Assembly (NCBI GenBank): GCA_019114885.1 | Contig: DXEQ01000277.1 | Span: forward strand, 1-13,166 | DNA: 13,166 nucleotides | Direction of reading: 5' to 3' | Origin: Candidatus Anaerobutyricum stercoripullorum | GTDB taxonomy: Bacteria; Bacillota; Clostridia; Lachnospirales; Lachnospiraceae | Part shown: piece by piece, positions 5,649 through 11,302 of the stretch | Layout of the letters: every line of letters begins with the position of its first letter | Position numbering within the stretch: the first letter of the stretch is position 1 | Program-made: the position numbers and the translations under genes | Notes under the pieces: model-generated | Told to the model about the DNA's origin: nothing | What the model saw: the letters and a program-made list of their open reading frames with translations, nothing else | Database searches by the model: none

Positions 5649-7169
5649 ATGTCCGTTGCGGCCTGCTATGTCCGTGTTTCCACGGAAAATCAAAAAGAAA
5701 ATTACAGCATTGAGGAGCAGAAATCCCGGTTGCGGGCTTTCTGTAAGGCAAAGGATATCGTCATCGGAAAAATATACGTGGACGGGGGATATTCCGGCGG
5801 CAATCTCCGCCGCCCCGCCCTGCAGGAGCTGCTGCGAAGGCTCCCGGAATATGATCTGGTCATCGTCTATAAGCTTGACCGCCTGTCCCGCAGCCAGAAG
5901 GATACGCTGATGCTCATCGAAGATTATTTTCTGGCGCGGAAGGTGGATTTTATCTCCGTCTGCGAAAATTTTGACACTTCCACCCCGCTGGGCCGCGCTA
6001 TGATCGGCATGCTCTCGGTCTTTGCCCAGCTGGAAAAGGAGCAGATCACGGAGCGTTTTACCATGGGCCGCATCGCCCGCGCCAAAAACGGATACTACCA
6101 CGGCGGTCCCACGGCGCCCGTCGGCTACGACTACGTGGACGGGCGGCTCATCGTCAACGAGAAGAAGGCCCGGCAGGTGCGGGAACTTTTTGAGCGGTTC
6201 TGCCGCGGCGCTTCCATCCACGATTGCTGGCTTCATATGCAGGCCCGCTACGGCGCATCCGGCGGCTGGAGCAGCGAGACCCAGATCCGCCATGTACTTG
6301 TCAATGAGGTATACCTCGGAAAAGTGAAATTCCAGGGCGAATCATACCCCGGTCTCCATCCGCCGCTCATTCCGGAGGAATTATTCTCCAGAACGCAGGC
6401 CCTCCTGCAGGAACGAAAAAGCAGCCTTTCCGCCGGTTCGCGCCCTTTCGCGCCCCGGACCCTCCTTTCCGGCCTGCTTATCTGCGGACAATGCGGCGCC
6501 CGCTTCCACGGGGAGCACGGCTGGTATGTCTGCGGCGGCCGCCGAAAACGCCGCCGGGAGAAGATTGCGGCCAGCACGGAGCCGCAAACCGGGCCGGAGC
6601 CGGCTGGGGCGGACTGGAGGCCCGCCTGCACACTGCCCGGCGAAAATCGAGTTGGCCAAGCGGAGCCGGCCGGGGCGAGTCGGGAACCCGCCTGCACACT
6701 GCCCGGCGAAGATCGGGCTTGCCAAGCAGAGCCGGCCGGGGCAGACTGGAGGCCCGCCGACGCACCGGCCTGCGGCAATCGAAAGTGGCGCATCCCGGAA
6801 CTGGACGCCCTTGTCATCGACACTCTGTGCCAGCTACGGTTTGAAGTACCACCGGGAAATGTGCCGGATGGCGCCGCGACGGAGCCGATGCGCACGGCGG
6901 AATCTGTGTCAGGCAGGGCGGCGACAGTGCACGCAGCTGGATTTATGGCCAACACGGCGGCGCCGACAGGCCCGGTGGATTTTACGCCAACGGCCGCCGC
7001 CCCAAAAAAAGACGCCGGACAGCAGAGCATGTTTACTGCCAACGCTCTGCTGCGGCATCTTCTTCTTTTTGGCGATCTGCCGGACCGGCGTGCCTGCCTG
7101 GCTCTCCTGATCCGCCGTATCTGTCTCGATGGAGACCGGGTCACCCTTATTCTTCAGGATATCTTCTGA
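5649..7169 (+). CDS. Serine recombinase / site-specific integrase
   Basis: This is a 506-residue large serine recombinase. The resolvase-type catalytic domain has YVRVSTENQ with nucleophile Ser11, YSGGNLRRP (about 48-56), and YKLDRLSRS with Arg78 and Arg81, followed by the long helix into ITERFTMGRIARAKNGYYHGG. The recombinase domain (about 150-260) includes the GYDY and HPPLIPEELF segments. A zinc-ribbon follows with CGQC (Cys279, Cys282), Cys295 and probably Cys375. Between Cys295 and Cys375 an 80-residue, repeat-derived Pro/Ala/Glu-rich insert interrupts the ribbon, and another Ala/Thr-rich insert (about 400-470) precedes the C-terminal end. GGGGAGG at 5635-5641 supports the ATG. By position it is the enzyme that placed the element in feoB. 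Catalytic residues are intact; the effect of the inserts on activity is uncertain. Confidence 0.93.
   Translation: MSVAACYVRVSTENQKENYSIEEQKSRLRAFCKAKDIVIGKIYVDGGYSGGNLRRPALQELLRRLPEYDLVIVYKLDRLSRSQKDTLMLIEDYFLARKVDFISVCENFDTSTPLGRAMIGMLSVFAQLEKEQITERFTMGRIARAKNGYYHGGPTAPVGYDYVDGRLIVNEKKARQVRELFERFCRGASIHDCWLHMQARYGASGGWSSETQIRHVLVNEVYLGKVKFQGESYPGLHPPLIPEELFSRTQALLQERKSSLSAGSRPFAPRTLLSGLLICGQCGARFHGEHGWYVCGGRRKRRREKIAASTEPQTGPEPAGADWRPACTLPGENRVGQAEPAGASREPACTLPGEDRACQAEPAGADWRPADAPACGNRKWRIPELDALVIDTLCQLRFEVPPGNVPDGAATEPMRTAESVSGRAATVHAAGFMANTAAPTGPVDFTPTAAAPKKDAGQQSMFTANALLRHLLLFGDLPDRRACLALLIRRICLDGDRVTLILQDIF
6597..6758 (+). repeat. 66-bp tandem repeat within the recombinase gene
   Basis: Units start at 6597, 6663 and 6729 (the third partial), with a period of exactly 66 bp or 22 codons. 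Landmarks are GAGCCGGC at each start and CCCGCCTGCACACTGCCCGG in units 1 and 2. They encode EPAGADWRPACTLPGE-type units and fall in the zinc-ribbon loop between the third and fourth cysteines. The period keeps the frame. Confidence 0.9.
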
Positions 7170-7186
7170 CGGTCTGTCTCATACTG

Positions 7187-7276
7187 CCAACGGGGTGGTG
7201 CATCCGACAGCATCCGCCAACGGAGTGGAGCACCCGATAACGTCTGCCAGCATCCCCCAACGGGGTGGTGCATCCG
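7187..7276 (+). repeat. Short tandem repeats inside the right end of the element
   Basis: Three copies of a 20-bp motif of the type CCAACGGGGTGGTGCATCCG lie at 7187, 7217 and 7257 (the middle one with three mismatches), with spacings of 30 and 40 bp. They occupy the gap between the recombinase stop and attR and mirror the 30-bp repeats at the left end, though the sequences are different. Confidence 0.85.
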
Positions 7277-7332
7277 CCAACTTCTGCCGCCCGGGAAATG
7301 TCCTGCGCTCTTTCGCTGCCGTCGGCCGTCAT

Positions 7333-7344
7333 CCATGTGCATGG
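7333..7344 (+). other. attR core
   Basis: This is the second copy of CCATGTGCATGG. On the element side it is preceded by CGGCCG (7323-7328) and TCAT; on the right native feoB continues with GATTCGGCTGC. Together with attL it defines the element ends. Confidence 0.8.
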
Positions 7345-8183
7345 GATTCGGCTGCAATGCGGCGGGTGTGGTGGGCTGTCGGATCATTGATTCGCCGAGG
7401 GAACGGCTGCTGGCTGTCCTCACCAACAATTTTGTGCCCTGCAACGGACGGTTTCCTCTGCTGATTGCTCTGATCACCCTGTTTTTTGTGGGAACGGAAC
7501 CGTCTCCTTTTTCCTCCCTCCTGTCTGCTGTGGGACTGACGGCCATCATCGTTTTTGGCATTGCCATGACCTTTCTGGCTACCCGGCTACTCTCCGATAC
7601 GGTACTGCGGGGAGTTCCTTCTGCTTTCACGCTGGAGCTTCCTCCTTACCGGCGGCCGCAGATTGGGCGGACGCTCCTGCGCTCCGTGCTGGACCGGACG
7701 ATTTTCGTTCTCGGGCGCGCTGCCGCCGTCGCCGCCCCTGCAGGCGCCCTCCTCTGGATCATGGCAAATGTGACCGTAGGGACAGAGAGCCTCCTTGCCA
7801 TCTGTTCCGACTTTCTTGACCCGGCCGGACGGCTGCTGGGGCTGGACGGCGTCATCCTCCTGGCGTTCCTGCTGGGATTTCCGGCAAATGAGATTGTGCT
7901 GCCCATCATTCTCATGACTTATCTGTCCGAAGGCGCCCTCACCGACACGGGCAATCTGCTGGAGATAAAAGCGATTCTCACAGCCAACGGATGGACTCCC
8001 GTCACCGCTCTGTGCACCATGCTGTTTTCTCTGATGCACTGGCCGTGCTCCACCACTCTGCTGACCATCAAAAAAGAAACGGGAAGTTTCAAATGGACGC
8101 TTCTGGCCGCCGTCCTTCCAACTTCCCTGGGGGTCCTCTGCTGTATGGCTGTGCGGCTGGCCGCCACCTTCCTCGGTTTATGA
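7335..8183 (+). CDS. feoB: FeoB C-terminal part (separated from its N-terminus)
   Basis: These 282 residues carry the second half of FeoB. They start MCMGFGCNAAGVVGCRIIDSP, which continues GKQALTMCM at the left side of the element, then NNFVPCNGRFP, several membrane spans and the second gate region with GFPANEIVLPIILMTYL, ending in SLMHWPCSTTLLTIKKETGSFKWTLLAAVLPT. The possible start codons at 7335 and 7341 lie in the att core and have no Shine-Dalgarno sequence, so this piece is probably not translated efficiently. Read-through from the recombinase gene could still transcribe it. Excision of 3,607 bp puts it in frame with the N-terminal part for a total of 729 residues, a normal FeoB size. 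No internal stops or frameshifts are seen, so the fragment has not decayed. Confidence 0.88.
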   Translation: MCMGFGCNAAGVVGCRIIDSPRERLLAVLTNNFVPCNGRFPLLIALITLFFVGTEPSPFSSLLSAVGLTAIIVFGIAMTFLATRLLSDTVLRGVPSAFTLELPPYRRPQIGRTLLRSVLDRTIFVLGRAAAVAAPAGALLWIMANVTVGTESLLAICSDFLDPAGRLLGLDGVILLAFLLGFPANEIVLPIILMTYLSEGALTDTGNLLEIKAILTANGWTPVTALCTMLFSLMHWPCSTTLLTIKKETGSFKWTLLAAVLPTSLGVLCCMAVRLAATFLGL

Positions 8184-8187
8184 GCCA

Positions 8188-8335
8188 TGCCGGGAAAACG
8201 GCAGGCTGCGCGGCCTATGATTCCTGCCGGGAAAACAGCAGGCAACGCGGCCTATGATTCCTGCCGGGAAAACAGCAGGCTGCACGGCCTGTGATTCTTG
8301 CCGTGAAAGCGGCAGGCTGCGCGGCCTGTAAGACA
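8188..8335. repeat. Four 37-bp tandem repeats with internal inverted repeats
   Basis: Units start at 8188, 8225, 8262 and 8299. Each has TGCCGGGAAAAC or a close variant, followed by GCAGG and later CGCGGCCT or CACGGCCT. Each unit can form a hairpin (TGCCG/CGGCA in units 1 and 4, CCTGC/GCAGG in units 2 and 3) and a second short stem AGGC/GCCT. They begin 5 nt after the feoB stop and are noncoding. They may stabilise or attenuate the feo transcript, or may be a simple expanded palindromic repeat. Confidence 0.88.
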
Positions 8336-8422
8336 CGCTATAAAAGCGATATTCGACCGCTGTGCCAATCTATATTTCTTACGAAATCCTTACGGGATTT
8401 GTCAGGAAATTGTTCGTTCAAT

Positions 8423-8454
8423 TTGACACAGATTATACAATCGTAGTGTATACT
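8423..8454 (+). promoter_or_regulatory. Promoter-like segment with overlapping dyad
   Basis: TTGACA (8423-8428) and TATACT (8449-8454) resemble -35 and -10 boxes, but their 20-nt spacing is longer than ideal. The dyad TATACA-N7-TGTATA (8434-8452) overlaps the spacer and the -10 box, as repressor operators often do. No gene with a ribosome site follows on this strand. It might drive a short RNA or be the remnant of a lost gene. Confidence 0.35.
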
Positions 8455-8460
8455 GACATC

Positions 8461-8556
8461 GTCAAAACGGCGACGGCTGCTTTGACAGTCATAGATTTTT
8501 TCATACTTTTCTCTCTTCGGGCGGGCTGCGGCATCCATCGATGCGGCAGCCTGTTC
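8461..8556 (+). ncRNA. Possible small RNA or orphan leader (speculative)
   Basis: Downstream of the promoter-like segment are a possible stem GTCAAA (8461-8466) with TTTGAC (8481-8486), a pyrimidine-rich stretch, and a 12-bp hairpin with one mismatch (8524-8535 with 8540-8551, loop CATC) followed by TGTTCCTTTTC. Promoter, stem and terminator-like hairpin span about 95 nt with no convincing ORF. The hairpin could alternatively terminate feo operon transcription. There is no match to an RNA family that I recognise. Confidence 0.25.
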
Positions 8557-8574
8557 CTTTTCGCCGCAGAAAAA

Positions 8575-8618
8575 AGCGAAAAAAATAACGGCAGAAGCGC
8601 TCATAAACGCTTCTGCCG
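8575..8618 (-). terminator. Rho-independent terminator of the amino-acid ABC operon
   Basis: A perfect 11-bp stem CGGCAGAAGCG (8589-8599) and CGCTTCTGCCG (8608-8618) has an 8-nt loop and, on the minus strand, is followed by TTATTTTTTTCG. It lies a few bases after the ATPase stop codon. Confidence 0.9.
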
Positions 8619-8625
8619 TCGTCTG

Positions 8626-9372
8626 TTACAGATTTCTGAACCGGCTTAAGAATTCTTTTGTCTTTTCTTTTTTTGGATTGCCGAAGAGTTCCGCGCTGCT
8701 TCCTTCTTCCTCGATGACGCCGTCTGCCATGAAAATCACATGGCTGGAGATATCTCTGGCAAAGGTCATCTCGTGGGTGACAATGAGCATGGTCATGCCT
8801 TCCTCAGCCAGCGTACTCATGACGTTCAGTACCTCGCCGACCATCTGCGGGTCGAGGGCGGAAGTCGGCTCATCAAAAAGCAGGATCTCCGGTTCCATGG
8901 CAAGAGCCCGGGCGATGGCCACCCTCTGCTTCTGACCGCCGGAGAGCTGCCGCGGCTTCGCGTTGATGAACTGCTCCATGCCGACCTTCTCCAGGAACTG
9001 CATGGCAAGATTGCGGGCTGTCTCCTTATCCTTCTTTGCCACCTTCTCCGGTCCGATCATACAGTTCTCAAGAACCGTCAGATTGTTAAACAGATTGAAG
9101 CTCTGGAACACCATGCCCACCTTCTCTCTGTAGGATGGCACGGACATCTTCGGGTCGGTGATATCTTCGCCGTGATAGTAGATGCTGCCGCCTGTCGGCG
9201 TCTCCAGCAGGTTGATACAGCGAAGCATGGTGGATTTACCGGAGCCGGAAGCGCCGATGATGGAGATCACGTCTCCCTTTTTCACAGAGAAGTCGATATC
9301 TTTGAGTACCTCATGGGAACCGAAGCTTTTTACCAGATGGGAGACCTCCAGAATATTGTTTGTCTGATCCAT
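8626..9372 (-). CDS. Amino acid ABC transporter ATP-binding protein (GlnQ-like)
   Basis: This is a 248-residue polar amino acid ABC ATPase of standard length. It shows Walker A GASGSGKST (from 40), the Q-loop Gln90 in VFQSFNLF, the signature LSGGQ (143-147), Walker B ILLFDE (163-168), the D-loop SALDP and the switch His200 in VTHEM. It energises import through the membrane permease encoded immediately upstream. Its ATG directly abuts the permease stop codon, with a GGGGAG ribosome site in the end of that gene. The ligand (glutamine, cystine, arginine or another polar amino acid) cannot be set from the ATPase. It is the last gene of the operon, before a strong terminator. Confidence 0.95.
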   Translation of the reverse strand: MDQTNNILEVSHLVKSFGSHEVLKDIDFSVKKGDVISIIGASGSGKSTMLRCINLLETPTGGSIYYHGEDITDPKMSVPSYREKVGMVFQSFNLFNNLTVLENCMIGPEKVAKKDKETARNLAMQFLEKVGMEQFINAKPRQLSGGQKQRVAIARALAMEPEILLFDEPTSALDPQMVGEVLNVMSTLAEEGMTMLIVTHEMTFARDISSHVIFMADGVIEEEGSSAELFGNPKKEKTKEFLSRFRNL

Positions 9373-10157
9373 TTATAATCTCCCCTTTCTTTCTTCTCCG
9401 AACTGCGTGCCCACACCCATGGCGTCCACCAGCTCATAGTTATCGTTTCCGTCCATCTTCTTCTCCCACAGCAGAAGCAGGCGGGAAGAGATGACGGTCA
9501 TCACCAGATAAATACACATGACGATGGTCGCTGACTCAAAATAAGTATACAGCGCGCCTGCCACGCTCTTATGTACAAAGAACAGATCCACGATACCAAT
9601 GACGGACAGCACGGAAGAGTCCTTGATGTTGATGATAAAGTTGTTACCGATCTGCGGGATGATATTCCGGATGGCCTGCGGCAGGATAACATACAGCATG
9701 GCCTGCACATGGGTCATACCGATGGCTTTGGCGCCTTCCATCTGTCCCGGATCTACAGAGATGATACCGCCCCGGACGGACTCCGCCATGTAGGCGCCGG
9801 TGTTGATGGACACAACCAGAAAAGCGGACTGCCACATGCCCAGATGGATATTAAACACCTGTGCGGCACCGTAAAAAATAAATACTGCCTGCACGATCAT
9901 AGGCGTTCCCCGGAACAGTTCCACGTAAGCCTTGAAAATAATCTTTACCAGTCTCAAAATAAACCGCTTCGGCAGGCTGTCTCTCTTCTTATCAATCGGG
10001 ATGGTCTGTACGACACCCACGGCAAAACCGATGATACATCCGATGATTGTGGAGACAATGGCAATGGCCAGCGTAGTGCCGGCCCCCTGCAGAAACGATA
10101 TGCCATAATTCTGGAGAAGATAGATGATCCCTCCAGAAAATTCATTTCGGAAATCAT
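9373..10157 (-). CDS. Amino acid ABC transporter permease with apparent N-terminal frameshift
   Basis: This is a HisM/GlnP-type permease. The frame that runs to the stop at 9373 contains YVELFRGTPMIVQ, the transport-family EAA-like loop EGAKAIGMTHVQAMLYVILPQAIRNIIP and several membrane spans. In that frame the first usable start is GTG at 10020, which would remove the first membrane segment. Upstream, the same frame still encodes permease sequence (YGISFLQGAGTTLAIAIVS) back to about 10130. The well-placed ATG at 10157 (AGGAGG 8 nt upstream) encodes MISEMNFLEG in another frame. Restoring one G in the GGG run at 10129-10131 (minus strand) joins the two into a normal N-terminus of about 261 residues in total. 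The allele may be a real 1-nt deletion or a sequencing error. Confidence 0.85.
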
Positions 10158-10182
10158 TCGTTCATCCTCCTAATCTGACTTC

Positions 10183-11040
10183 TTATTCAGACAGAGGCTG
10201 TACGGAGATGGCCTCCTGCATCATCGTGTCGTAATCTTCTGTCGTCATAGTTTCCAGTACGGAATTGATCGCATCCAGCAGTTCCGTGTTGCCCTTCTGA
10301 ACGGAGATACCGATGTTGATCTCTTCCTCAGACACCTGGAAATCATCGTCTGTGCCTGCAAAATCCAGAAGCTTAAAGTCCGGATAAGCGACAAGGGCTG
10401 CCATGCCGGTCGGCATATCGGTCACAACCACGTCGGTACGCCCGCTGTCCAGTGCCACAAGCATGGATGGCGCGGACTCCTGTGCCGGCTGAATGTCAGC
10501 GTCCGGAATCTGCGGAAGACATACGTCATACCAGATTGTTCCCAGCTGGGAAGTACAGGTGGCTCCCGCCAGATCTGCCACGCCCTGCGCATTGGCATAC
10601 GCTCCGTCATTCTTCACCAGTGTGATAATGGACGCATAGTAATACGGCTCTGTAAAGTCAACCATCTGCAGACGCTCGGAAGTGATGGACTGTCCCGCAA
10701 TGACACAATCCACGCTGCCGGACTGTACGGCCGGAACCAGAGAATCCCAGTCCAGCTTCACGATCTCCAGATCGTATCCCAGCGTATCGGCAATCTTCTT
10801 TGCCATCATCACATCATAGCCATAGGCATAGTCGTTGCTGTCCTTGATCGGCACAGCGCCGTTGGAATCATCGGACTGTGTCCAGTTATACGGCGCGTAT
10901 CCGCACTCCATGGCTACCGTCAGCGTCTTTTTGCCGTCTGCTCCGGTGGATTCTGCCGCGTTATCACCTGAACCGCCGCAGCCTGCCAGTCCCATGACCA
11001 TGGCTGCCGCAAGAACCAAACTCATAATTTTCTTCTTCAT
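10183..11040 (-). CDS. Amino acid ABC transporter substrate-binding lipoprotein
   Basis: This is a 285-residue family 3 solute-binding protein. A lipoprotein signal (MKKKIMSLVL, hydrophobic core, LAGC with Cys21) anchors it outside the membrane. The mature part has the family pattern: TVAMECGYAPYNW, YGYDVMMAKKIADTLGYDLEIVKLDWDSLVPAVQSGSVDCVIAGQ, SERLQMVDFTEPYYYAS in the first lobe, and later VVTDMP and INIGISVQKGN. It captures an amino acid and delivers it to the permease. It is the first gene of the operon, with AAGGAGA upstream of the ATG. A polar amino acid ligand is likely; the exact substrate is not readable. Confidence 0.93.
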   Translation of the reverse strand: MKKKIMSLVLAAAMVMGLAGCGGSGDNAAESTGADGKKTLTVAMECGYAPYNWTQSDDSNGAVPIKDSNDYAYGYDVMMAKKIADTLGYDLEIVKLDWDSLVPAVQSGSVDCVIAGQSITSERLQMVDFTEPYYYASIITLVKNDGAYANAQGVADLAGATCTSQLGTIWYDVCLPQIPDADIQPAQESAPSMLVALDSGRTDVVVTDMPTGMAALVAYPDFKLLDFAGTDDDFQVSEEEINIGISVQKGNTELLDAINSVLETMTTEDYDTMMQEAISVQPLSE

Positions 11041-11262
11041 ACCCCATTCTCCTTTTGCGTAAATTAAAATGAATCATCATGTTGCTATAAATATCCACGC
11101 TCTTCTGGCACGCCGCCTGCAGATACGGCCGCAGAAGAACATACATGCACTTATGTTACCAGATATCCTTGTATAAAGCAAACATTTTTGCAGGATAATC
11201 CGACAAAAACTGCAAAACCCTCTATGGATTCTTCTTTTTTCACCGGAAAGAGGGACTCCGTC
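11041..11262 (-). promoter_or_regulatory. Leader and promoter region of the amino-acid ABC operon
   Basis: These 222 bases have no gene and must hold the operon promoter. AAAAGGAGA at about 11048-11056 is the ribosome site of the binding-protein gene. A TTTATAC box (complement of about 11170-11177) is the best -10 candidate, but no well-spaced -35 is evident. I see no T-box or known riboswitch core. The region is AT-richer than its surroundings, as expected for a promoter. Confidence 0.4.
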
Positions 11263-11302
11263 AAAAAAGAGGATGCTCCTTCATAGAAACATCCTCTTTT
11301 TT
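11263..11302 (-). terminator. Terminator of the two-component operon (possibly bidirectional)
   Basis: AAAAAAGAGGATG (11263-11275) and CATCCTCTTTTTT (11290-11302) form a 13-bp perfect stem with A and T runs on opposite sides, so it could act on either strand. It abuts the kinase stop codon. Confidence 0.9.

Larger units (their letters stand above)
3726..7344. mobile_element. 3.6-kb phage-derived integrative element inserted in feoB
   Basis: The two halves of feoB flank a segment bounded by direct copies of the 12-mer CCATGTGCATGG (3726-3737 and 7333-7344), offset by 3,607 bp. Deleting one repeat plus the interior joins the feoB halves in the same frame and recreates the family motif MCMGFGCN across the junction, so the boundaries are precise. 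The element encodes a serine recombinase (+) and, divergently, a 55-residue ORF, a holin and a GH25 lysozyme (-). No capsid, tail, replication, repressor, conjugation or cargo resistance genes are present. It could be a deleted prophage reduced to integrase and lysis genes, a minimal satellite, or a domesticated excisable intervening element. The insertion and its ends are well supported; current mobility is unknown. Confidence 0.9.

Noticed and set aside
6248..7144. 298-codon minus-strand ORF opposite the recombinase
   Set aside because: It is a shadow of the recombinase frame, rich in Arg/Ser/Ala with no domain signature or ribosome site.
3726..7344. Insertion considered as an IS element or group II intron
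   Set aside because: There is no DDE transposase, no terminal inverted repeats and no reverse transcriptase or intron domains; the serine recombinase and the att-type core explain it better.
8188..8335. 37-bp repeats considered as a CRISPR array
   Set aside because: The period is constant but the whole unit is conserved, leaving no unique spacers.
8362..8649. Plus-strand 95-codon ORF in the feoB-ABC gap
   Set aside because: It has no ribosome site, runs through two hairpins and into the opposing ATPase gene, and its composition does not look like a protein family.
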